64,000 bases of DNA from Prosopocoilus inquinatus (GCA_036172665.1 CM069876.1:34875001-34939000), one strand, 5' to 3'. Shown: positions 11,472 to 23,573, counted from the stretch's first letter. The notes: generated from the sequence alone by a model not told the origin. Made by a program: numbers and translations.

Positions 11472-12029
11472 GTTAAGCCCAGCGAAGAAGTGACAGCTTA
11501 GTCACTTCTCCTCACGATGGGCACCGTCGCCGTTGTCCTTGGACCTTAGTCGTTATTACGATTCACCTTGAAAAGGCCGTTGCCGTCTCCTGCCCCTGAA
11601 GGACGCCAACGTCGTTGCCCTGGGCCTTTAAGCGAGCCGCAAACCAGAGAGCGCGGTGGCGAATCTGTTGGTTCTCCTTGTCACCATGTCGTTTCCGCTC
11701 TGATTTGCGCCTCGCTTTAATCCCGTCGTTTTCGGACCTCGAATCAACATTTGACTTCGTTCTGAAGGACCGAACACCCTGAGGGTTTCGTAACAATATT
11801 TAAGTGGAAGACTCGCGAATTAGGTGAATACTGAAATAGGATATTGATATTGATTAGTTGGATGAAACTAAATTGATCAATTAAATCAGACACACCTAGA
11901 ATTGATTGGACAAGGCTGGGTTGGGCAAGTTTTCTTTTAATTTTTTTTCTTTTTCTAAAAGCGCTCTACTGAACAACCGAAACACAACAATAGGATTTCT
12001 GCAAGCGAGCAACAGAAACAGTACATGTA
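11472..12029. other. GC-richer sequence downstream of the putative promoter
   Basis: The stretch to about 11,800 is clearly richer in G+C than its surroundings. A 77-codon minus-strand frame at 11,563-11,796 overlaps it, but I recognise no domain in any frame, so no gene is called. It could be a first exon or the 5' end of a retroelement. Confidence 0.3.
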
Positions 12030-15000
12030 ACAGAAACAAAGAGAATAAATTGATAAGGAAGAGGAAGGAGCAAAAAAAGTGGAAAAGAAGATAAACCATG
12101 ACCAAAGCCTTCCGCCATTCCTAGCATTCCTAAGGAATACAGTCTACCACTGAGAGGCGTAGGTGGAAAAACAAGAAAAGGAAGTCTAAGAATACTTTGA
12201 CCACTTTGACCAAATGATCCCGAACCAGATCTGTGATGACAAAATCGGAATGACTGCACCAATTAACCCAGTTTGATCAATTCTGAGGATAGCCAACGGC
12301 ATTCTGGTTACTGATGGTATGTACTTTTCTAGATAAATCAATTAAAGGGAGGAATGAGTTCTTTGATAGATGAACGCGCGAAAGAAGAAATACGGAGTGA
12401 TGTGGGAAAGAAGAAAAACCAGGGCCAAGGTCTTTCGTAGTGGCAGTCAGTAGATTCTAAGCAACCGGCTACCGTCAAGAGACATGGATGACAAAAGAAA
12501 AAGGAAGACCATGAACAGATCGCATTTCGACCAGATGACCTCCTCGAATTAGATCTGCGATGACTGACCGGAAACACTATACCCATCATCAATTCCGAGG
12601 ATAACTATCTGAAGGCAACTGCTTTTCTAGAGAGTTAAAGAGAACCGCTGAGTTCTTTGGTAGGTTATCGCCTACAAGTAAAGAAGACCTTCAACATGAC
12701 TTCTCCTCTGTATGATGACAATACCAGAAGGTATAAGAATAATTAACGACTAGAAAGTTTTAGGTCTGTGGAATTGAACAATTATCAAGCTTACATTTCT
12801 AAATAAGTTTCAATCTCGAGCTTTGGTTGACATGACGATCATGAAAGAGATTCAACCGCCCGGTCAAATCATTTTCTCAAAGTTGCGAGATTTTCCCCTT
12901 AGTTTTCCGATTGCTAGGATTGATTAAACACGCGAAACGGCAAAAAGCGAAACAAAAAGATGTTTCAAGTTTTGATCTAGCTGCGAAAAGAATAATTCCG
13001 ATCTGAATATCTACGGTGGCAGATCCAACCCCAAATGTCAACGTAAAGTTCTAGATCCTATGAATGAACTCATTTACTAAAGGTAAAAGCTCTGTAATTA
13101 GATGAACTACCTGGGCAATTCTCAACAGATGCAAAATATTTGATGAGGGGAAAGGGGGGATCATTCTAGATATAAAGATTGAGGCCAGAAAAATTGCATT
13201 CCTTTGAGCATACTACACCCGGCAGGGAAAATCCCTGTTAACTGAAGTGGGACATTGCTTTTTAAGTGATCTCTACGGACGTCTGTTACGGCGCAAATTT
13301 CCGTTTTAGGAGCGTGCTCGTATTTGGCTGTCGTCCCAGAAGATAATAGATTTATTACAGAACGAAATGTTCTCACGCAATTCATCAAAGGAGGCGGACC
13401 GCTATTTCATTTGTTTACGTCATAGGAAAATGTGTCGCTTTAGAACTTCAAACAAGGTTGCCGACAAGCAATTCGTCTCGCCCCGATTTAATGGTAGTTT
13501 TACAAGCGGGATGTCGCCTTCAATGTATTTCTTTTGCAGTACTGCACCTGTGGTCATTCATTGTGATTTCGGAAGATCAAAGGAAGTCGACTGTTATAAA
13601 CGCCAATCATCCCCACCAATTTCTACAGATGGCAGACTGTGTTAGGTTGGTAGAGATGGACTGTGTATTAGAAGGTTGCCTTGATCAACGGAGGAGACAG
13701 AGGGTGCGTATCTCATTACGTCACTTCACGTGATAAATTCCATTGGGCATATTAACGAGATGCAATATCAGTTTTATCAACCTTGAGCAAGGCGATGTCT
13801 TTGACGGCAAATTTCAAAGAAGCCGAATGCAATATTTTCGATTAGAGACTTTGGCGAATAATTATACAAGAATTGGTGTTTCTTTATCAATTTCGTGTAA
13901 ATTAAACAGCGCTTTAGTTAGTTCGAAGAGAGCAGGTAGACCTTGCCTTATCAGAAGTGGTGAGGATCGGTTTGGCAACAAACGAAGTCAACCCAACCTG
14001 GACCAGATGGGTTGATATAACCGCAAGGTTGTCGAAGTAGTGAATTGCGAAAACCTACATAACGCTTAAGAAATTAGTATGACGCTCACTTACTATCTCT
14101 CACTCTCTCTAGATTTTTGAAGTTACTGCTAAGACTTCTGAATTAAAACCGCGAATGATCTACAAATTATACATTACGACGAGATGATAAGACCCCACCT
14201 TAATATGGTGGATGAAACCATAGAGCAACAACGCAAGCACGCTTTAGGTAGTACAGGTTCTAACAACTAATGTCTCTTGAAGCAAGGGCCATAAGTATAA
14301 AGGACCTTAGTGATGGTACAACTTCTTGATTTATAGGTGCGGAGGAAGATAAAAAAAAAAATCACGTCAAATCATGTGATTAGATCATCCTGAAGTTGTT
14401 AATGTCTGGCTGCAAGATGGAGGGTTGAAAGCTTGTCTAGACAGGAGCTGCTCATCCCACTTAACATTTATTTCCACGACGTCAAAACCATCAGAAGTCA
14501 AAAGCAACAATACCAGAAGAGCACAGCTTAAGAACGAGCAGAAGATTTTAAGGTCTTCTTCTGTAAGAGTGACCAAATGCTAAAGCTATGACGAGGAAAG
14601 ACTAACGTTGGGTTTCACAAAAAGATTGATAATCAGCGATTAATTTAATTCTCTGATTAAGGAACGTCATTGGATGAAACTAACAATAGATTTGAAACAA
14701 CCAATTAAATTGTTTTATCCAACCAATCACAGGCTGTAATCACGCAGTTAAATTAATCAGTGATTAACTAATTTTTGTGAAACTGGGGGTAAATCGGTCA
14801 ATAAAATCAGCAAATTATGATAAACCCAAAATTGGTAGTTTATATCTCGAAACGATCCTGTCTTTCCTTTGACCGGTGATTCTTATAATCGATTTAGACC
14901 GCCTTAATCAAAAATGAAAGAAGTTTCGAATTTTGATCAAGTCGTGAATTCTGCGATGATAAACCGGAAAAGGTCACAAATACGTTAAATCGTCGACCAC

Positions 15001-16163
15001 CAGAATCGACCAAGTAGGTAGTAGGAGAGCTAGAAGGATCCAGGAAACCAATTAAAAGCGATGGGATGTCAATGAATGGAAGGTCAAACCTAACTCAACT
15101 CCAGAACAGCTTAAGAACGAGCCGAAGCCCCGATCTACAAGAGTTGATCAAACGCCAAGGCTACGAGTATGACGAAGAGGAGAATAATCGAACAATAAAA
15201 TCATAAATGATAATAAACCCAGTATTGGTTGTTCCTGTCTCAAAGCAATTCCTGAGTCTTTTCGCTTAACTGGTAAGTCCTTGTTTCGTCCAAAAATGCC
15301 CTAATCAAAAATCAAAGATTCGAATTTTGTTCAAGTCGCGAAGACCAACCAAATATATAGTATATTTGCGATGACAAATCGAAAAAGGACATCGACCAAG
15401 TAGTAGGAGAGTTAGAAGAATTTGGGAAATAGAAAACCAACTGTAACTGATGAGTTGCTCATGACCAGAAGGTCTTCATGTGACTTCTTCCTGCGGAGTA
15501 TTTTAAAAGCTACAACTATAGGGTTTATACTCCTATAACTGTAGAAGTGACGTCAGGTTTTGACCATAACCTATACAAAAAACTTCCGGAATATTAGTGG
15601 TCTATTATCAAAAAGTTTGTTCGGGTTCTCGCAAGGACTGACAAGACTATGCGCTTAACAAGAAACCCACGTGCTTTTTGTTGTGCGCACGCTCCTGGTG
15701 GTTTTAGGATTATCCTTGCGAGAATCCAAACATGTTATAATTCTAGTTCTAGCCTCACATTGGACTTTGGGACTTAGACGGTTACAGTCGCTTTTGCGCG
15801 TTTTACTCACACAATTGAGATATGAATGATTTGCAACCTGCTGATGAGCGCTAATATCTCGAAACAGGTAACTTTGAAAGATGTCAGCACTTTATTTATT
15901 TTCCGTGAAACCCTATGTCAAAGGTCTACCAAAATTAATATTTCAAAACTACTTTATTATTAACAAGTAAACACATTTTCGATTAACATATTGAAAACAA
16001 ATTAACTCTTACTTAAGTAACAACAGATTAAAACTAGAGCGGCAAAGGATTTCCCAAAAATAAATTCGTTTTCTAGTAACTCTACGCTTTACCCACTAAC
16101 TACTATTAGTTAAACAAGTACATATACTTCAAAAGTTCGTCGCCGCGAATAATATTATAATTA
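12030..16163. repeat. Noncoding region with diverged repeat units
   Basis: Units at 12,030-12,250 and 12,360-12,590 are relatives of the 7.5-9.1 kb repeat (AAGAAGAAAAACCAGGGCCA, CAGTCAGTAGATTCTAAG). A second family appears twice, about 14,500-15,000 and 15,090-15,450, sharing GCTTAAGAACGAGC, GATAATAAACCCA-like and CCTTAATCAAAAAT-like blocks. No gene is supported. Confidence 0.45.
14612..14783. mobile_element. Small MITE, about 172 bp
   Basis: It opens with GTTTCACAAAAAGATT and closes with the inverted AATTTTTGTGAAAC. The arms extend about 35 bp with mismatches and include AATCAGCGATTAATTTAAT and its inverted counterpart. No coding capacity. Confidence 0.7.
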
Positions 16164-16381
16164 TTAAGAACTATTAAATTTAGGCACTTTGGATGTGTGT
16201 ACGTTGAATACGTGCAAGGTGATGTTTCTTTTCCGTTTCGACTTGTAGCTGCATTCTTCAACGGGACAACGGAACCGTGGTTCTTTCCCACAGTCGTATT
16301 TAACGTGGTACCGCAGGTTTTTATTGTATTTGTAGCTTCGGTTGCATCCCGAACAGACATAAATTTTATCGCGTGGCAAAC
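16164..16381 (-). CDS. lola alternative terminal exon, C2HC + Cx4C C2H2 fingers
   Basis: The acceptor AATTTCAG lies at 16,382-16,383 and the exon encodes 71 residues plus TAA. Finger 1 uses C9, C12, H25 and C30. Finger 2 uses C38, C43, H56 and H61. The linker is CGKEPRF. The segment YKSKRKRN in finger 2 is closest to the 34,467 exon (YKSKRNSN). An open frame continues upstream through the intron to 16,475 with an ATG, but the acceptor phase and the family pattern favour starting at 16,381. Its acceptor sits only 94 bp after the stop of the neighbouring exon at 16,476. Confidence 0.9.
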
Positions 16382-16475
16382 CTGAAATTTCGAAAACGTT
16401 AATGATCTGACGCGCAGAGCAATCGAATCTGTTAATTGGATGGCCTAAGTAAGGTAATAACCAAGTACCTATCAT

Positions 16476-16708
16476 CTACAACTTATTGGTGTAGTTATGT
16501 TTCAAGAGGAGGTGGCGCTTCAAGTTGCCTTTGACCTTCGTCTTAAAGCTGCAAGCGTCGAAGAAGCAGAAAAACTGTGGCTCTTTGCCGCACTCGTATT
16601 TCTTGTGGCTTTTCAAGCTGCCCAGGTGCATGAAGGTCCTCGTACAACCATCGCACTTAAACGTCCCGCTTTTTCCGGTTGTCCTACTTTTAAAAATTCT
16701 TTGGATCC
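16476..16708 (-). CDS. lola alternative terminal exon, C2HC + Cx4C C2H2 fingers
   Basis: The acceptor TTTTCAG precedes 16,708. The exon encodes 76 residues plus TAG. A basic lead-in (IQRIFKSRTTGKSG) precedes finger 1 at C18, C21, H34 and C39. Finger 2 is C47, C52, H65 and H70. The linker is CGKEPQF. Finger 1 carries FMHLGSL in place of the usual YK-rich stretch, so its DNA contact residues differ from its neighbours. Only 94 bp separate its stop from the next acceptor and no AATAAA is seen there. A transcript using this exon must either read through the 16,164 exon before polyadenylation or use a non-canonical signal. Confidence 0.9.
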
Positions 16709-16856
16709 CTGAAAATAATTTATGGTTACAGTTGTGTCCAGGAATTTCCCATTTTCCTCACATTAACCACATAGCCAAATTTTAGTTTTTTTTTTTCAGA
16801 AGCAACTACGATTACATTTTTAAGGCGACACACAGCTGTGAACGATAATAATCGGA

Positions 16857-17227
16857 GACTGCACTTACACGAACTTTTAAGGCCGGTGTTATGGAAACCG
16901 GTGTTAATAACATCAGCGTAAAAAATGTGTAAACGGCACATAACAACCGCTGTTAGAAAATCGGTTTAGTAACACCACACCCGCGAGACAACAGGCGAGG
17001 CGTGGCGTTAGTAACACCGGTTTTATAGTTCGCGTAAACAATTGACGCCCGTTGTTAACTGTTGCTGCCATCCTCGTTTGTTTGAATTGACATTGACAGT
17101 TGGCAATGCAATCAGCTCTTCTAAATAAATCAGATCTAAATGACGTCCGTTGAGTAGGGCTCGAAAATCGGCGTTATTAATAACCGACGTCATTAACACC
17201 AGCCTTAAAGTTCGTGTAAACGCAGTC
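16857..17227. mobile_element. MITE with about 35-bp terminal inverted repeats (copy A)
   Basis: The left end GACTGCACTTACACGAAC and the right end GTTCGTGTAAACGCAGTC are inverted matches continuing through AAGGCCGGTGTTA. The body is about 370 bp. A second, longer copy in the same orientation lies at 23,948-24,532. No transposase. Confidence 0.8.
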
Positions 17228-19186
17228 AGAGTTAAAAATTAATTCTAGAAGTGTGCATGTAAAGGTTGCTTTAGACTAGAATTAATTTTTAGCATCGGCA
17301 ACAAACTAACTTTAAGGCACTCTTATGCTATTTAACGCTAAGTATTAATTTACAGAGTATAATTATGTGAGAGTTCTACAGATCTCAAAGGGATCTGCAA
17401 CTTTAGGCAAATTTATGTCACACATATTTTCGAGGCACGTCACAAAATTTCTTGAAAAGTCACACGTGCTTTAGAAACATTTGCTGAATCTCGAGGCTTT
17501 AAAAAGAAGTAAAGCGAAAGTCAAAGTGCCGAAGTAGTGTAATTATAGTTACATTATCCTTTAGAGAAAACATAGGGAGTCTGAAAAAATAAAAGCGTTG
17601 GTATGACGGCATTTTATAAGATGTAGAGGTTAGAGTCTTTTATACACACTGAGTGCGTTTAGGGAATTCCACCATTGCGAAACAACTAAAGCGCGGCGAT
17701 TCTTAGGATATCTGGTAAAAAAAAAAACAGATGAACATCGCGCACACAAGTCGTATAAGGGAGAAGTTGTATCCGAAGAATCGCTGCGCTTTAGAAACAA
17801 CGGTCAACTCGTTTGATTTTGATAACTGTCAACAATTTAGAAATCCCTGAATGCTTCGCTAACGTCAAAAAATTCAATGAGGTTATGTTTATGATATTTA
17901 TTTATACTTTTTGATACTAATTGATTATTTTTATTAACAAATAATGATTTAATATCTCAATTTTAGCAGAAAATAAATTAATAAATTCAGTTCAATAAAA
18001 TCATTTATAAATTAATGAAAGATCACTTTATTTAGCTGTTTGCTCTAGCATTTGGTCGTAAAAAACATGCAAGGTTATTAGAACTGTTACCGTTTTTGAG
18101 TGAATAGATTAATCTTTACTAGACAGATTAAAACTCATTCTATTTATTTCACTGTGACGGATAGAACTTTCGTATGACGTCACGAGTTACTTCTGCGGGG
18201 GAAACATTGAAACTACAGACTTACATGGGAACGAGGAAACCTGTTAGATGCAATATCAATTCTACCAACCTTGAAAACATATGAGGATCACGCCCCCTAT
18301 TGGATAAAAAATCGTTCCTGGTACCTTTGGCGCTTTACGTCGGTGCTGTATTATATCCTTTGACGTTGCAAAATCGGGGCATTAAAGACATCTGAGGGAA
18401 ACAGTGAAGATATAGGGAACAAATACAGAAATTTGTTGGCCTGGTACGGGGTCCAGTCGAAAGCAAAAAAATAGCGGACAATTATAGTATCGTGTAATTT
18501 TTCTTTCTCCAAAATAGTACTGTTTAAATATGACTTTACGGATGGCGTTTGAAAGCTTTCAAATTTGGTAATTGAAAAGTACCATTTTGGAGATAGACAA
18601 ATTGCAGGAAATAGTAATTGTCTACTATTTTTGACCGCATGTTGTGCAATGCAAATTACAAACTCATTTTGCAAAGAGCGGTGATTCAGAAAAACTTTGA
18701 GAGCCTCTGCTGCAGGTGATTCCGCAGGTGATTCCTACCTCTAGAATCCAAATGGATCTCCTCTATGGTTTTCGGAGTACTGCGTTGATTTTCTCTTGTT
18801 ACCAACGCTTCGTCTTTCTTGAAAAATATTTCTTTAGGGCCATGTTGCTGTTTTCCGTTAAAACTTAATTCCAGATGCCCTGAAGAAGTTTTTTTTTTGC
18901 AAGAAGAGTGCAACAAGAAGAAATCGACGCGATAGCGAAAGCCTTCAAGGTTGCAAATACCTTCAAGGTTACCTCCAAACAAACTCATTTCAAATTTCGC
19001 GCCTTTCATTGTAAATCGCAGGTGCATAAGTTGCGACTCTCTTTAAATTCCGATACTAATTCTATGCATAATGTAGAGTATCCTTGAACTCCTTTCACGC
19101 CATGATTACGCCTCCCATCCCTTCGGCATATATTTCACTCATCACTTTGCGTATCAACTACATCTGTACGCAAAATCTTTCTTATA
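17228..19186. other. Intronic noncoding stretch with small inverted repeats
   Basis: A short inverted pair TTAAAAATTAATTCTAGA / CTAGAATTAATTTTTAG occurs at 17,230-17,300. Another element with arms around AAAGCGCGGCGATTCTTAGGATAT and its inverted partner spans about 17,650-17,855. A CRE-like TGACGTCA is at 18,175-18,182. A fragment GATGCAATATCAATTCTACC at about 18,248 also occurs, diverged, at about 13,760. No gene is seen. Confidence 0.4.
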
Positions 19187-19422
19187 GCCGTTTGCACCAC
19201 GTCTAGTTAAAAATTAAACCAGGTTTAACAGTAAACCCAGTTTGCACCGCGGCTTAAACCGTAGTTAAAAACTCGCTAAACCAACTCAATTTAATCCGCC
19301 GCCCGTGATGGTTTAACGTTGAGTTGGTTTAGCGAGTTTTTAACTACGGTTTAAGCCGCGGTGCAAACTGGGTTTACTGTTAAACCTGTTTTAATTTTTA
19401 ACTAGACATGGTGCAAACGGCC
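19187..19422. mobile_element. Foldback MITE, about 235 bp
   Basis: Arms of about 105 bp are almost perfectly inverted around a spacer of about 25 bp (near 19,290-19,315). The arms include GCCGTTTGCACCA at the tip and GTTTGCACCGCGGCTTAAAC inside. Mismatches are few, suggesting recent insertion. Confidence 0.85.
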
Positions 19423-20054
19423 ATTACAGTTACAAATAAATAAAGTAAGAAAAAATAAAATAACTGTAAAGATTGGTTTTTAAATAAAATGTTAAATATA
19501 AACATCAAAAATGGTTAGATTTAAGTGTGGATAATGGTATACAAAAAAATGAACAGCATTTTATGGGCGATCCAAATTTGATATCATATATACATATAGG
19601 ATGTACCATTTAAAATGAAAAAAAGTTGCATCCAGCACCATTGTTTTGATTCACCCTGTACGATGAAGATAATTTTGTCCTAAAACTTTTTTTATACCTT
19701 CAGTTTTTATCGGGATATAGCCCGATAAAGCATTTTTGGGACATGCTGTACACACACGGTTTTCTATTTTAAAATATTTTATATAAATAATAATACTCCC
19801 GTTCCGTTTTTTTATTATTTATATAAAATATTGTAACGCAACCTTATGCATCATCATTTCAAAGCTGTACACCATATGAGTGTACAGTTAAAAAAAAAAA
19901 AAAACTCTACTATGTTTTGAAATGGCAACCATTAACGAACGTATGTCTTAGTTCATATACTCTTATTTACAACTGTCACTTGCCGCAAAAAAACCTCATT
20001 TTATATATTACAAATGCAATATTACTAATTAAAATTTTATTTTTAACAACAAAT

Positions 20055-20460
20055 TTTAGAAAAAAATTTGTGCAAATCGTTCTTGATTGCAGTGAAAACC
20101 TCGAGCAGCCTCTGTACAGCTGTTTTAGCCCTGCAATGTCCTGCAATTTTATCTGTTCATCACTCTTACACCGCAATTGCGAATAAATTGGACAAGTCGT
20201 TTTTGTTTGTAGTGGGAATGTCGAGCTACGTCTCTGCTGAAGAAGCCCCAAGCAGGGCTGAAACAGTTGTACAGAGGCTGCTCGAGGTTCTCACTGCAAT
20301 CAAAAACGATTTGCACAAATTTTTTCTAAAAACTTTCATTATGCTTTGACAGCAAGCATGGCCGCCTTGCATGGGGGACTTATTAGGAGCAAATCCCGCT
20401 TCAATTTGTCTATCCTACTGCAATGTCAGGTCAAAAAGCGATAGTAAGATGTCGCTATTT
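20055..20460. mobile_element. Inverted-repeat element, source-type of the insertion inside copy B
   Basis: Arms at 20,055-20,140 and 20,250-20,330 are inverted (AAATTTGTGCAAATCG..., CCTCGAGCAGCCTCTGTACA). The segment 20,290-20,455 is homologous in reverse orientation to 24,140-24,307, including GCAAGGCGGCCATGCTTG. It is a non-autonomous element. Confidence 0.7.
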
Positions 20461-21717
20461 TATCTGTTCAACAAATTTTAGGTACCAAAAGCTTGTTTAG
20501 TTCCGCAAACAGATTGCCGAATAGGAATTTTAACGTGAAAACTGAAGATGATTAATTTAATACTTACGTTATGTTCAACAAATGTCAGTGAGAGAGTGGA
20601 CAACAAGTGGACAATCAAGTCAAGACACACATTAATTTTCCATGGATTGCTGCGAGTTTTTTTTTTCAACTGTACAAACTTTACAAAAGAAAGTTCACCG
20701 AGGAGGGAAGCGAGAGGCTAGCAAAGTTTTATTTTATTTTTCGCAGCTATTAAAACGGTACGAACATTAAAAATGTTGGTTGGTGCATAAGGGGTGTAAC
20801 AAAAAAACATTTTCAGAGTGGGAAGCGGGCAGAAATTAATCGTGGCGCCCCTCCCACCCGCCTCCCAATTGAAATTTGCCTGTAGTTTTTTTTTTTTTTG
20901 TAGAGTGCAAATTGTGAATAAATTTGGTGCGGAAAATTTATGGAAGGAGCGTTGGGGGTTGGGTGCAGGTTATTTAACCCAGAATTGAGCATTATAAAAA
21001 ATGTTTCCAGTTTATAACTGAATCACACATTTGTGGTAGTAAAATATTTCTGAATTTGAATTTAATGTGTTTATTTTGGTGAGGATCTCCATAATTTGAT
21101 ATCAGTAACCACGAAATCAATGAAAAAGGAAATTTCGGATAATATGTCGAAGTTTACTAAAGAAGGCGATTTATAAAGCCTACCGACATGTTTCGACTTC
21201 GGTGTGAAGTAATCTTCAGAGACTGAACCTGTTTTAATCAGTATTTTTTTGACTATGCAATTTGCCTAAAGTAAACCCATTCTAAGCACTTGAAGATGAC
21301 TTCACGCTGAAGTCGAAACATGTCGTAGGCTTCAATATACAGTAGTTCGCCTTCATTAATAAACATTGACAAATCCTGAACTTCCTTTTTCACCAATGTG
21401 TTCAATTAACCCCCGCCTCCGGTTCTATTTATGGGATCTCTTTCGCACTATTGTATCGTATTGGTTGATGGGGGATGTATGGTAGACACCTTTGAGCAAA
21501 AAAAAGAAATAAATGCTGCAATTCTGAGCTCGATCGTAAACATCGTAAGGTACTTACGACCTGTACATTTAAACGGCACGATAATATCTTACGATGCTTA
21601 CGATCGAGCTCAGGAATTGCAGCATTAAGTCTGAAAGCTCCCAATAATTACAGACTTACTCCTTTTTCTAAAATTTATTTTCCAGTGCGCACTTACACGT
21701 AAACAAAAAAAAATAGA
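20461..21717. mobile_element. Noncoding stretch with one foldback element
   Basis: At 21,162-21,354 inverted arms share GAAGGCGAT-, CCTACGACATGTTTCGACTT-like and CTTCA blocks, giving a hairpin-type MITE of about 190 bp. A short palindromic pair (GAGCTCGATCGTAA / TTACGATCGAGCTC) lies at 21,527-21,610. The rest has no recognisable gene. Confidence 0.6.
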
Positions 21718-21995
21718 CTATTTATTTTCAGCTTCCGCAAGGGCGTACTCCAATTGTGCAATCGTGTACCTGTGCACGCTCAACAGGTGGCGCTTTATGT
21801 GGTGTTTCAGTTTGCCCTTGTAAACGCAACCCCTTTCAGGACATATGTATTTCGGCTCCTTTCCGCAAACCAAGTTCACGTGCTGGGCGTAGCTCCTTTT
21901 GTTCGGGAATTCCTTCTTGCAGTTTTCGCACACGAAAGCTTCACTGTTGGAACTTTGTTCCGCTTGATTTGGTATTACTGTGAATTTCATCTCGT
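21718..21995 (-). CDS. lola alternative terminal exon, C2HC + Cx4C C2H2 fingers, longest tail
   Basis: The acceptor AATTTTAG precedes 21,995 and the exon encodes 91 residues, the longest of the set. After an acidic/polar lead-in, finger 1 is C22, C25, H38 and C43. Finger 2 is C51, C56, H69 and H74. The linker is CGKEPKY. The helix YKGKLKHHIKRH matches the 26,821 exon (YRGKLKHHVKQH), marking the pair as paralogs. An alanine/glutamate-rich tail (about 76-91) follows the fingers. The last two codons and the stop read AAT AAA TAG, so a canonical polyadenylation hexamer is formed by coding sequence. Confidence 0.92.
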
Positions 21996-23174
21996 CTAAA
22001 ATTGAAAATTTTATTGTTATTGGCGTAAAAGCAAGAGGACAGACATAAAACGAGGGCGAGAGAACTCGATTTCCTTGGTTCTAAAATTAACTAATATTGA
22101 AAATGAACGAGAAATATTATTCCGCCACAATTTTTTTGTTGACCTTGAGATGCATCCACCTGAATTCAATGTTAGGAGGACGTTGGTGAAATCGTATGTC
22201 TGGCAAAATACATCAAACATTGAACGATTTGTAAATCCATTTTGGATTGGGATTTCTTCGGTTACACGATTGTATAAAAGACTGGCGTTTACAATCATTT
22301 ATAATGTCCATAAAATGAGGAGTTTATTTTCAAAAAATTGCCTGCGGTAAAAGGACGGTCAAAATGGTCAAAGTAAACCGCATGTCCAATTTTCCCAAAC
22401 ACTGATTGGTCATGTGGTTTAGTCTGAGTTTTAAATTGAGCAGTTTGTGCACTTTGACCGCTCATTTAACTCGAAAAGAATAATCAAGGCCGAGATATAG
22501 TTCGGCAAATGTCTTCCATTCTGTAGAGAGGACAATGCTAGCGGTCGGGTAGAGTACCAGAGTTGTCCGCTTCACAGAATGAAGGGCATATGCCCACGAA
22601 TTGTTTCGGCCTTGATAATAACCGAAGAGTTTGACATTGGTTACGTAACCCTACGTTTACGGAGAACACCACAACAATATCATCTAAGGCTGTGATTACA
22701 GTGGATGCGTGTTCTCACGACTAATTGGTAGGACATATAGGTGCGTAGTTGGACTAACGACTTAAATACATATATACATAATAGACCATGTGTTTCGTTC
22801 ACAACGAACGTTTCCACATAGTTAAATGTATTGAAATCGTTTGTTCGACCAAGCACTTGTATGTCCTGTCACTTAGACCTAGTTTTACAATGACGGCTTA
22901 ACTTTGAGCCGAAACTTAAATCCTTCACAACAGTTGTTGAAATAACCGTTGCTAAGGGTTTAAGCCTAAGCTCAAAGTTGAACCCCATTTGTAAAACTGG
23001 ACCTTAGTCGTCAGAGTACGCATCCATTGTAACCACAGCCTAATCAATTTTCCATCAAAGAAAAAGAAAAAGAAAAAGAAACGCAGAACATTTTATTCCT
23101 CAGATCAAACATAAATTCGTTATATTTTTTTTTAATGCAATCAAATTTGCTAGGGGTGTTTATGTAACGCCGTT
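21996..23174. mobile_element. Intron with two inverted-repeat elements
   Basis: One element at about 22,480-22,622 has inverted ends TAATCAAGGCCGA / TCGGCCTTGATAA. A second at 22,685-23,042 has 38-bp ends (TAAGGCTGTGATTACAGTGG and its inverted partner) and a nested inner pair around GTTTTACAA and CTTAACTTTGAGC. An (A4-5G)n run lies at 23,057-23,080. The AATAAA at 23,092-23,097 (minus) probably serves the 23,175 exon. Confidence 0.65.
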
Positions 23175-23404
23175 CTATATGAAAGAGTGTATTTTATGTT
23201 TGTTGCGCAAATGCTGGTTTAAGTTGAACTTCCTGTGGGTACTGTACTTGCAGTAGGAACATGAAAAGAACGGCGCCTGGCCGCATTCCTTCTTGTGGAA
23301 CCTCAGATCTCTCGCGTGCTTGTATCTTCTGGGGCATTTGTCGCAGCAGAAAGGGTTGGCCAAGTTTATGCGCTTGCTTTGCATAAACATCTGTTCTATT
23401 ACAC
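23175..23404 (-). CDS. lola alternative terminal exon, C2HC + Cx2C C2H2 fingers
   Basis: The acceptor TTTTTTTAG precedes 23,404 and the exon encodes 75 residues plus TAA. Finger 1 is C20, C23, H36 and C40; only three residues separate the histidine and the last cysteine, one fewer than in every other finger 1 here. Finger 2 is C48, C51, H64 and H69. The linker is CGQAPFF. An extra cysteine (C19) sits beside C20. The frame continues upstream to an ATG at 23,420 inside the intron, but that ATG lies beyond the acceptor and is not taken as the start. AATAAA lies 78 bp after the stop. Confidence 0.9.
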
Positions 23405-23469
23405 CTAAAAAAACATACAATTAGTAAAAGTATCAATACGCTCTGTTCACGATAAGAATGTAATAGGAA

Positions 23470-23573
23470 TATCGTACACTCTCCCTCCAATCGCCTGTTA
23501 AGTCAGCGTTGTTAGGAATTAAACAGATTACGCAACGCGCTAGCGCGAACCAGTGGAGGGAGAGTGTACGATA
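23470..23573. mobile_element. Short MITE beside a finger exon
   Basis: TATCGTACACTCTCCCTCCA at the left is exactly inverted at the right end. The element is about 104 bp and lies only 65 bp upstream of the acceptor of the 23,175 exon. Confidence 0.7.

Noticed and set aside
11563..11796. 77-codon basic frame in the GC-rich patch
   Set aside because: No domain or splice evidence, and frames of this length arise by chance in GC-rich sequence. I considered histones and found no match by eye.
16497..16712. Plus-strand frame over the 16,476 exon
   Set aside because: It is the antisense of a clear two-finger exon; similar antisense frames at 10,538, 21,754, 26,141, 50,467, 52,069, 57,940 and 58,408 were rejected for the same reason.
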